A stretch of DNA of 5,202 nt. Source: an uncultured Lachnospiraceae bacterium (GTDB lineage: Bacteria > Bacillota > Clostridia > Lachnospirales > Lachnospiraceae). Location of the stretch: contig CAKSAI010000241.1 in assembly GCA_934434905.1 (NCBI GenBank), positions 1 to 5,202 of the forward strand. The letters run 5' to 3'. The translations under genes and the position numbers were made by a program. Below, in pieces: positions 1 through 5,202 of the stretch (within the stretch, counting starts at the first letter, position 1; every line of letters begins with the position of its first letter). Under the pieces are notes generated by a model. The model saw only the letters and a list, made by a program, of their open reading frames with translations. It did not search any database and was not told the DNA's origin.

Positions 1-2701
1 GACTGCATTCGAAGAAGAGATGAGGGCGGAACACAACCGTTTCTGCGACAGCTTTCTGGAATGCGCGCATCAGGTGGAACGCATAGAGACCTTCATCAGA
101 GGGAATAATCTCATGAGGTATGTGGCGGCCAATCTGAACCTGGTAACGGAGGAAAGAGCGGAGGAATACGATCTGTGGGCAGAGGAGTCGCTGCAGCGCC
201 TCTCAGTCTCTAACCGGGTGGCAGATAGCTTTCTTCTGGTGGGATCCAACAGAAACAACAAAAACCTGTATTGTGAAATAGGAGACCGGAAGCTGACGCC
301 GGATAACTTTCCGTCCAGAGATGTTTTGGAGAAAAGCGGGCTTTTGCGGGTTTTGCTTGCAAACTGGGGAAATATTGGGAGAATGAATGAGGGCGAACTG
401 CAGAGCCAGATAAGGAAGAATGCCGGCTTTGATGATGCAGAGAGAGAATCTCTCCAAAATCTTATTGCTTATTTGGAGGGACATTTTTTCGCGTGCACTT
501 ATATTGAAGATACCCTGGTTCTCATCCGTCTGAATGATGCGTATTTTGAAGAAAAATTTGGTATGGGAGAAGGATATTCGTTCTTTGTCTTCCGGTCAAC
601 GGAGGATCTCCTTTTCCGGGTGCAGGGCGGCGGGAGACGCCTGGAATCGCTGACCGCCGGAATGGACAGCAGAAAAGAAGCGTTTGAAGACGAGGAATAC
701 AGCTATACCTGTACCTATAATCTATATGGAAATCTAAATGTGGTTACGGCAAGGGAAAAGAATCTGCCGGACGCCTTTTTCAGAAACGGAACAAAGGGGC
801 GGATTTTTCTTCTGACGGCGATCCTGCTTGTTGCTGCGCTATTATCCTTTGCCATATTGTATGCCATATCAAAGCGGGTTTTCATACGTCTGGATAAAAT
901 ATATCAGGAAATCAGAAAACAGGCGCAGTCCCACAATTTCAGTCTGATCGAGACGGAGGAGAAGAAATCCTTTGTGCAGATTACAATCTCCAACCGGATC
1001 TTTCTGGCACTCATTTGTTCCTGTCTGGCTTCTTTAATTGTTACCGGGATATTGTTTCGCAGAATCACAGATTATGATACCAGAAATTCTGCATATGATC
1101 TGGTGAGAAGCATCGGGATGAGATATGAGAATCAATTTGAGACCTATTTTGATCGGTATAACAGCCTGTCAACAGCGATGGCAGAGACCTTTATCAGGGA
1201 CTTTCAGGGGGAGGATTATCAGAGCAATTATGAATTGATCAAGGAGTTTGAGGGGAATTTCTATTATGAGACCTCTTTTCTACCGGGTTATTCCTATGCG
1301 TTTATTGTGAAGGGCAACACGAATGTACTTTATCAGACTGCGTTTTCCAGTCAGACCGGGATATCCGGTGCGTTGGTCAACCAGGCGTTGACTGCGGCGG
1401 AACAATGCAGTGATAATGGGGTGTTTGTCCCGGTTGACGATGTTTTCTCCGGTGAAAGAAAGGTTGCTTTTGTAAAAAAACTCTATCTGGAGGATACAGC
1501 CATTGGAAATATGATCATCGTGCTGGATGCTCCTGCCTTGCAGAAAAATTCCATGGAGGATATGCTTCGGGCAAATTATTATGTGGTGGATCAGAAGCAT
1601 GAGCTCATGCTTGCGGATGGGGATACTGATCACTATGGACGGCTGAAAGAGATCTCAAGCGGGCTTTATGCGGTAGATGATCTTATCATATCTGCGGATG
1701 ATCATCTGAAGGATTATCTGGGTATCTGCGTCGTTGCGGCAGATTATAGCTTTTATTTGAAGCAGATCCGGCAGTATCAGTTTTACAGTTTCCTGTTGAT
1801 GCTTGGTATGGGTGTGATCTGCCTGGCAGTTTCTTTCGCATTGAAGTCAATCCTGATACGGCCGTTTAACATATTGTTGAATCATATGAACCTGGTACCG
1901 GAGGGAATTTATAAAAAGGTTCCCGAAAGCCATATGGCGGATGAAATCGACACCATTGCAGATGCCTATAACAGGATGATCGTCCGGCTGGAGAAGATGG
2001 TGGATATGAGTATCCGGCAGGCAACAAAGCAACAGGAGTTAGAACTTTTGCGGGTTCAGGCGGAATTTAAGATGCTTCAGCAGCAGATCAATCCCCACTT
2101 CCTTTTTAACACATTAGAGATTATTAACCTGTTGGCGATCAACAACCATGAGGACGATATTTCAAGAATGGTAAAGTGCTTATCCCATATCATGCGCTAT
2201 GCCATCAGCAAGTCAACGATCGTGAATGTGAAGCGGGAGATTGAAGCGCTTGAGGCGTATATTGAGATCCAGAGATTTCGTTTTGATGCGAATTTTAATA
2301 TTGAATTGGATCTGGATCGGACGCTGTTTGACTGCTATATCATCAAGTTTATTCTTCAGCCTCTGGTGGAGAATGCCATCACGCATGGGATGAAGCAGAC
2401 AGCCGGAGGCGGCAGGATCCTGGTGACGCTGTCGTGCTATGAAGAAGGACTGGAATTCAAAGTATCGGATAACGGCATCGGGATGTCCGAGGCGGCTCTG
2501 GAACAGCTTAGGGAGTCTATATATGATCCCAGGACGGAATATTCGCAGAGTAGTAAGAGTGGGATCGGACTTAAGAATGTATACAGAAGGATCAAGTTAT
2601 ATTACAACGACAGGGGCGAGTTCCTGATCGACAGCAAGGAGGGGGAGGGGATGACCGTTACCCTTCGGATTCCCTTTGAACTTGATAACGAGGAGATGTA
2701 A
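1..2701 (+). CDS. Tandem-sensor membrane histidine kinase, LytS/YesM class (5' partial)
   Basis: Sensor kinase that would autophosphorylate on histidine and pass the phosphate to a response regulator, probably AraC-type and outside the window. Residues are numbered from the ATG at 20. Seen in order: extracytoplasmic module 1 (about 1-260), TM 262-283, basic linker 284-326, TM 327-346, extracytoplasmic module 2 (about 347-587), TM 588-608, HAMP (about 609-662, with P615 and a DEIDTIADAYNRM segment), coiled coil, His_kinase motif INPHFLFN with H693, then the ATPase boxes ENAITHG (N785), DNGIGM (817-822) and GIGLKN (848-853). The core is intact. The frame is open from base 2 (TAFEEE before the ATG) and no first TM is visible, so the real start lies upstream and ATG 20 is internal. 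Ordinary YesM kinases have about 570-620 residues and one sensor; this has at least 899 residues and two. Both sensors may be Cache-like, but that is inferred from topology and is not certain. An intrinsic terminator follows. The kinase class is very secure; the ligand is unknown. Confidence 0.95.
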   Translation, partial: TAFEEEMRAEHNRFCDSFLECAHQVERIETFIRGNNLMRYVAANLNLVTEERAEEYDLWAEESLQRLSVSNRVADSFLLVGSNRNNKNLYCEIGDRKLTPDNFPSRDVLEKSGLLRVLLANWGNIGRMNEGELQSQIRKNAGFDDAERESLQNLIAYLEGHFFACTYIEDTLVLIRLNDAYFEEKFGMGEGYSFFVFRSTEDLLFRVQGGGRRLESLTAGMDSRKEAFEDEEYSYTCTYNLYGNLNVVTAREKNLPDAFFRNGTKGRIFLLTAILLVAALLSFAILYAISKRVFIRLDKIYQEIRKQAQSHNFSLIETEEKKSFVQITISNRIFLALICSCLASLIVTGILFRRITDYDTRNSAYDLVRSIGMRYENQFETYFDRYNSLSTAMAETFIRDFQGEDYQSNYELIKEFEGNFYYETSFLPGYSYAFIVKGNTNVLYQTAFSSQTGISGALVNQALTAAEQCSDNGVFVPVDDVFSGERKVAFVKKLYLEDTAIGNMIIVLDAPALQKNSMEDMLRANYYVVDQKHELMLADGDTDHYGRLKEISSGLYAVDDLIISADDHLKDYLGICVVAADYSFYLKQIRQYQFYSFLLMLGMGVICLAVSFALKSILIRPFNILLNHMNLVPEGIYKKVPESHMADEIDTIADAYNRMIVRLEKMVDMSIRQATKQQELELLRVQAEFKMLQQQINPHFLFNTLEIINLLAINNHEDDISRMVKCLSHIMRYAISKSTIVNVKREIEALEAYIEIQRFRFDANFNIELDLDRTLFDCYIIKFILQPLVENAITHGMKQTAGGGRILVTLSCYEEGLEFKVSDNGIGMSEAALEQLRESIYDPRTEYSQSSKSGIGLKNVYRRIKLYYNDRGEFLIDSKEGEGMTVTLRIPFELDNEEM

Positions 2702-2722
2702 GAACCGCAATTCCGGAAATCT

Positions 2723-2758
2723 GGGGCAGAATGTGCAATATGCATTCTGCTTCTTTTT
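2723..2758 (+). terminator. Rho-independent terminator after the kinase gene
   Basis: A perfect 8-bp stem pairs GCAGAATG (2726-2733) with CATTCTGC (2743-2750) around a 9-base loop. Two G·T pairs and one G-C pair can extend it outward (2723-2725 with 2751-2753). A T-rich tract follows (2751-2758, with one C). It starts 21 bases after the kinase stop codon. It should end the kinase transcript and separate it from the transporter operon, which has its own promoter. Confidence 0.85.
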
Positions 2759-2790
2759 ATTGTCCCGTTTTTTGAGAAAGTGTGAAAAAA

Positions 2791-2844
2791 TTATGAACAA
2801 CTTGATTTTGTGGAATAAATATAGAATTTGTCACATTTTCATAA
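2791..2844. promoter_or_regulatory. Possible operator: inverted repeat before and overlapping the -35 element
   Basis: TTATGAA (2791-2797) is matched by its exact inverse TTCATAA (2838-2844), centred near 2817-2818. The right arm overlaps the proposed -35 hexamer. Similarity continues loosely beyond the 7-bp cores if one gap is allowed. This is where an activator or repressor of the transporter promoter would be expected to bind, and a YesN-like regulator paired with the upstream kinase is one candidate. The region is AT-rich, so a 7-bp match could be chance. Confidence 0.25.
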
Positions 2845-2864
2845 AAAAGCTGCTGTGGTACAAT
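2836..2864 (+). promoter_or_regulatory. Housekeeping-sigma promoter with extended -10 for the transporter operon
   Basis: The -35 element TTTTCA (2836-2841) matches TTGACA at four of six positions. A 17-base spacer separates it from TACAAT (2859-2864), which matches TATAAT at five of six. TG at 2856-2857, one base before the hexamer, makes it an extended -10 element, which often compensates for a weak -35. Transcription would start near 2871 and give a leader of about 30 bases before the binding-protein ATG. The weak -35 fits a promoter needing an activator, though that is inference. Confidence 0.7.
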
Positions 2865-2884
2865 ATTAGAAAACAAATTTAACG

Positions 2885-2892
2885 AAGGAGAG
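2885..2892 (+). promoter_or_regulatory. Ribosome binding site that decides the binding-protein start
   Basis: AAGGAGAG is strongly complementary to the 3' end of 16S rRNA. From the last G of GGAG (2890) there are 10 bases to the ATG at 2901 but only 4 to an in-frame TTG at 2895. The ATG is also the better start codon, so 2901 is preferred; the protein loses only two residues compared with the TTG start. Confidence 0.85.
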
Positions 2893-2900
2893 TTTTGATT

Positions 2901-4268
2901 ATGAGAATAAAAAGGGTGATTCGTGTATTTCTTGCTACAGCCATGACCGTGACGCTTGCCACGTCTATGGCCGGCTGCGGTGACTCCGACAATGGCGGGG
3001 GAAAGGGAAAGGATAAGAACGGAGACATCACATTGACTGTGACCGTCAACTCATCGGAACTTGGAGATCCGGATCTGTATGCACGGTATGAAGCAGAGCA
3101 TCCGGGGATCAAGATCGACGTAATGCCGATGAGCAACAATGATTCCAAGCTGCTGTCCATGATTGCATCGGGGAATCCGCCGGATATTATCCGTTGTACC
3201 GGATTTGATGAAGTGCCGGTATTTGTGCAGAGAGGTATCCTGATGCCGCTGGATGACTACATTGCGAAGTCAGACAAGCTGAATCTGGACAATATGTATG
3301 AGGTTGCAAATATGTGCCGTTTTGACGGAGAGAAGCGCGGCGAGGGATCGCTCTACGCACTGCCGAAGGACTGGAGTCCCATTGGCCTGTGGATCAATAA
3401 GGATGTATTTGCAGAGGCAGGGATTCCGCTTCCCTCTGAGACAGAGCCTATGACCTGGAAAGAATTCGGAGAACTTGCCAAGAAGCTGGTGAAGTGGGAC
3501 GGAGAAGCCGTGGAGCGTCATGGCTGTGTAACTGCCCTGGCATTCCCAACGCTGCTTGAAATGTACCTGAATGGCAGCGGTCACTCTCTGTGGACTGACG
3601 ATTACAATTCGACGACGCTTACATCAGCCGAGACGAAGGAAGCGATCAGCTATTTTATGGATCTGCAGGAGCATGCGGCGCTCGCCTCATCTCTGTACCC
3701 GGCATCTGACAGCGTGGGAAGCGCGGGACTGTTGGAGGACAAGATCGCGATGGCGCTTGCCGGTTATTGGTTCAACGGTGCTTTTGCAGCAGCCAATAAG
3801 GTGGACAAGGCTTCAGAGAAGCTGATGTTTGTTCCGGCTCCCATCGGTGACAAGAAGGCGGCTTATTGTGTGGACGTTTCCTGTATCGGGATCTTCTCGG
3901 AGACAAAACACCCGCAGGAGGCATATGAGTTCTGGGAGTGGCTTGTGTCCAGTGAAGAAGCGGTTACCGCCCGTGCTGAGGTAGGACTTGGTATCCCGGC
4001 ATCGAAGGATTATTTCTCAAAACTGCCTTATGAGACAGCATTCAACAAGCAGACGCTGGATGTGGTCACAAACTACCAGCTGCCGAATGTGGATATGACG
4101 ACAAGAGTTTGTCCGTATATCAATTATTCCGGTCTGATCGCTTTGTTTGACAAATATTATCTGCCCGTCTTATATGGCCGGGAGAATCTTGACGATGCGC
4201 TTAAGACAATCAACCAGGAAACAGAGATACTTATAAAAGAAGGAAAAGATCTGGTGGGGGCTGAGTAA
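2901..4268 (+). CDS. Family-1 extracellular solute-binding lipoprotein of a CUT1-type sugar ABC importer
   Basis: Membrane-anchored binding protein that captures a carbohydrate outside the cell and hands it to the permeases. The 455-residue product has a basic N-terminus (MRIKRVIR), a hydrophobic stretch (about 9-20) and a lipobox ending in MAGC, with C26 as the predicted lipidated residue; methionine at -3 is less usual than leucine. A Gly/Asp/Lys-rich tether (27-42) follows. Family features include YEAEHPGIKIDVM (63-75), KLLSMIASGNPPDII (83-97), YALPKDW (152-158), GLWINKDVFAEAGIP (162-176) and DKIAMALAGYW (280-290). Tryptophans such as W158, W164 and W290 could stack on sugar rings. Length is normal for the family. 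It is the first gene after its own promoter and ends one base before the permease ATG. The mature part has six further cysteines (99, 139, 209, 323, 328, 404), notable for an exported protein. Family assignment is secure. The specific sugar is not readable, and an oligosaccharide is only the usual case. Confidence 0.93.
   Translation: MRIKRVIRVFLATAMTVTLATSMAGCGDSDNGGGKGKDKNGDITLTVTVNSSELGDPDLYARYEAEHPGIKIDVMPMSNNDSKLLSMIASGNPPDIIRCTGFDEVPVFVQRGILMPLDDYIAKSDKLNLDNMYEVANMCRFDGEKRGEGSLYALPKDWSPIGLWINKDVFAEAGIPLPSETEPMTWKEFGELAKKLVKWDGEAVERHGCVTALAFPTLLEMYLNGSGHSLWTDDYNSTTLTSAETKEAISYFMDLQEHAALASSLYPASDSVGSAGLLEDKIAMALAGYWFNGAFAAANKVDKASEKLMFVPAPIGDKKAAYCVDVSCIGIFSETKHPQEAYEFWEWLVSSEEAVTARAEVGLGIPASKDYFSKLPYETAFNKQTLDVVTNYQLPNVDMTTRVCPYINYSGLIALFDKYYLPVLYGRENLDDALKTINQETEILIKEGKDLVGAE
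4253..4260 (+). promoter_or_regulatory. Weak ribosome binding site of the permease gene, inside the binding-protein gene
   Basis: GGTGGGGG, in the last codons of the upstream gene, is the only G-rich stretch at a usable distance (9 bases from its end to the ATG at 4270). It lacks a proper AGGAGG core. With one base between the upstream stop and this start, translation of the permease probably depends largely on ribosomes finishing the binding protein (inference). Confidence 0.5.
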
Positions 4269-4269
4269 G

Positions 4270-5202
4270 ATGGCTTCAAGAAGGAAAGGTTCAAGAAGGA
4301 AAAGGGGATTGTCTCCCCTTGACAGAAAGAGACATAAAACATTTTATATCATCATGGCGCCGTTTGTGCTCTTATTTCTGCTCTACAGGCTGTTTCCGAT
4401 GGCCTGGGGTGTGTACATAAGCTTTACAAACTACTCAGGCTTCAATATCAACAACCTGAAGTTCGTGGGTCTTGATAATTATCAACATGTATTTGCAGAT
4501 TCCCAGGCATTTTCTTCTCTGGGACGCACGATCCTGATCGGTGTCGTGGTGGTGCCGCTTTCGATTATCATCTGTAATACGATGGCGATATTCCTGTCCA
4601 TGAAGTTCAAGGGAGTCGGGGTTTTTCGGACTTTCTTCTACATACCGTCGATCTTTCCGGCGGTTGCGGTAGGTACGATCTGGAACGGAATGTTCCTGCG
4701 GGACGGCGGTGTTATCAACGAGCTGATCAAGCTGTTCGGAGGCGAGCCCGTTAACTGGATGGGATATGACCATGCCTTCTACGCCCTGCTCATCATGATG
4801 CTCTGGGGAGCCGGTGGCAGTGTCCTTAACAACATTGCAGGCATCAAGAATATCTCCCAGGAGCTTTTCGAGGCGGCACAGCTTGACGGGGCAGGAAACT
4901 GGAAGCTTATTACCAAGATCATCCTGCCGCTGACGACGCCGATGAATTATATGGCGCTCGTTACCGGTATCATCTCTTCTATGCAGTTGTTCAGCCAGCC
5001 GATCATGCTGAGCGGCGTGGGTATGTCTTCCGTGCCGATCAAGCCGCTCTATACCTACATGGTCCACACATACCAGCAGATTTTTGTAAATCTGCGGTTT
5101 GGTTATGGTCTTGCATTGACATGGGTTGTATTCATCATTATGATCGCTGCAACTATGATCAATGAGTGGACGAGCAAGAAATGGGTTCATGTGGATGAAT
5201 GA
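4270..5202 (+). CDS. Sugar ABC transporter permease, MalF/UgpA type (CUT1 family)
   Basis: One of two inner-membrane subunits forming the transport channel, normally paired with a MalG-like permease and an MsmK/UgpC-type ATPase; neither is in the window. The 310-residue protein has about six membrane segments: roughly 24-50, 87-111, 119-141, 169-191, 226-246 and 278-298. The loop contacting the ATPase is textbook: EAA at 201-203, G207, then I217 and LP at 219-220, matching EAA-X3-G-X9-I-X-LP exactly. The family phrase FVGLDNY lies at 65-71. The N-terminal 23 residues carry 11 Lys/Arg in a partly repeated SRRKG/SRRKR pattern and should stay in the cytoplasm. The ATG at 4270 is chosen because it lies one base after the preceding stop; the next in-frame ATG (M29) would cut into the first membrane segment. 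The stop is the last codon of the window. A direct repeat and hairpin lie in the first codons and could tune expression. Length is typical; the substrate is unknown. Confidence 0.95.
   Translation: MASRRKGSRRKRGLSPLDRKRHKTFYIIMAPFVLLFLLYRLFPMAWGVYISFTNYSGFNINNLKFVGLDNYQHVFADSQAFSSLGRTILIGVVVVPLSIIICNTMAIFLSMKFKGVGVFRTFFYIPSIFPAVAVGTIWNGMFLRDGGVINELIKLFGGEPVNWMGYDHAFYALLIMMLWGAGGSVLNNIAGIKNISQELFEAAQLDGAGNWKLITKIILPLTTPMNYMALVTGIISSMQLFSQPIMLSGVGMSSVPIKPLYTYMVHTYQQIFVNLRFGYGLALTWVVFIIMIAATMINEWTSKKWVHVDE
4275..4302 (+). repeat. 13-bp tandem direct repeat in the permease 5' coding end
   Basis: TTCAAGAAGGAAA occurs at 4275-4287 and again at 4290-4302, a period of 15 bases or five codons. It encodes SRRK twice (residues 3-6 and 8-11). 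The in-frame period is consistent with a small duplication that lengthened the basic cytoplasmic N-terminus. Each copy contains AGAAGG, a weak Shine-Dalgarno-like sequence just after the start codon. Confidence 0.85.
4302..4320 (+). other. Perfect 7-bp RNA hairpin inside the start of the permease gene
   Basis: AAGGGGA (4302-4308) pairs perfectly with TCCCCTT (4314-4320) around the 5-base loop TTGTC. It lies 32 bases after the A of the permease ATG. No T tract follows, so it is not a terminator. Between binding-protein and permease genes such hairpins can protect upstream mRNA or slow downstream translation; with only one base of gap here, the hairpin would have to lie in coding sequence. The structure is seen in the sequence; the function is inference. 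Confidence 0.45.

Noticed and set aside
20..22. ATG at 20 as the real start of the kinase
   Set aside because: The frame is open upstream to the window edge. The purine run GAAGAAGAG abuts the ATG with no spacing. The protein at this point already reads as the helix that follows a first membrane segment, so the start must be further upstream.
2781..2835. TGTGA and TCACA as a CRP-type binding site
   Set aside because: The half-sites are 45 bases apart rather than 6, and CRP-type control of sugar uptake is not the usual mechanism in this kind of organism. No convincing CcpA cre site was seen either.
2676..2882. 68-codon + strand frame crossing the intergenic region
   Set aside because: It overlaps the kinase end, runs through the intrinsic terminator and promoter, and its product resembles nothing recognisable.
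2895..2897. TTG at 2895 as the start of the binding protein
   Set aside because: It sits only 4 bases from GGAG, while the in-frame ATG at 2901 is at a usable 10 bases and is the stronger start codon.
3571..3825. 84-codon + strand frame inside the binding-protein gene
   Set aside because: Low-complexity Arg/Trp/Leu-rich translation in an alternative frame of a well-supported gene, with no sign of its own function.
4302..4320. Hairpin in the permease gene as a terminator
   Set aside because: No T tract follows (GACAGAAAGA comes next) and it lies inside a clearly intact coding region.
4435..5190. 251-codon open frame on the minus strand opposite the permease
   Set aside because: Its translation is rich in His, Arg, Asp and Gln with no membrane segment or recognisable domain, as expected from the complement of a membrane-protein gene. 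The + strand frame has a perfect EAA motif and operon context.
1..5202. CRISPR arrays, tRNA or rRNA genes, insertion sequences, riboswitches
   Set aside because: Nothing in the window supports them. Three genes fill nearly all the sequence, and the only gap of note (2702-2900) is accounted for by a terminator, a promoter and a ribosome binding site.

Overview
The window looks like part of a carbohydrate-uptake locus from an anaerobic Gram-positive gut-type bacterium, most plausibly a clostridial Lachnospiraceae relative. That assignment is an inference. It rests on the YesM-type kinase beside a CUT1-type sugar ABC transporter, strong purine-rich ribosome binding sites, an AT-rich promoter region against moderate-GC genes, and a lipoprotein-type binding protein. 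No species can be named from the sequence alone. All three genes lie on the + strand.

Region 1 (1-2701) is a membrane sensor histidine kinase of the LytS/YesM class. Its reading frame is open from the first base, so the true start lies upstream. It is unusually long: two extracytoplasmic sensor modules in series, separated by a TM-linker-TM segment, followed by one HAMP linker and a standard His-kinase/ATPase core. Region 2 (2702-2900) is a short intergenic stretch. It has an intrinsic terminator closing the kinase unit, an AT-rich section with a possible inverted-repeat operator, an extended -10 promoter, and a ribosome binding site that decides the next start. Region 3 (2901-5202) is the start of a transporter operon. 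It encodes a family-1 extracellular solute-binding lipoprotein and, one base after its stop, an inner-membrane permease of the MalF/UgpA type whose stop codon is the last three bases of the window. The second permease normally expected in such operons would lie downstream.

Likely working model (inference from family knowledge): the kinase senses an extracellular sugar or binding-protein signal and phosphorylates an AraC-type response regulator (YesN-like, not in the window). The regulator then activates the promoter before the binding-protein gene. The binding protein captures an oligosaccharide and delivers it to the permease pair, powered by an ATPase encoded elsewhere. The substrate cannot be read from the sequence.

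The window is mostly a recognisable system. The points worth a second look are the tandem-sensor architecture of the kinase, a possible internal translation start that would yield a kinase of ordinary length, a 7-bp inverted repeat touching the transporter promoter, and a direct repeat plus perfect hairpin in the first 51 bases of the permease gene.
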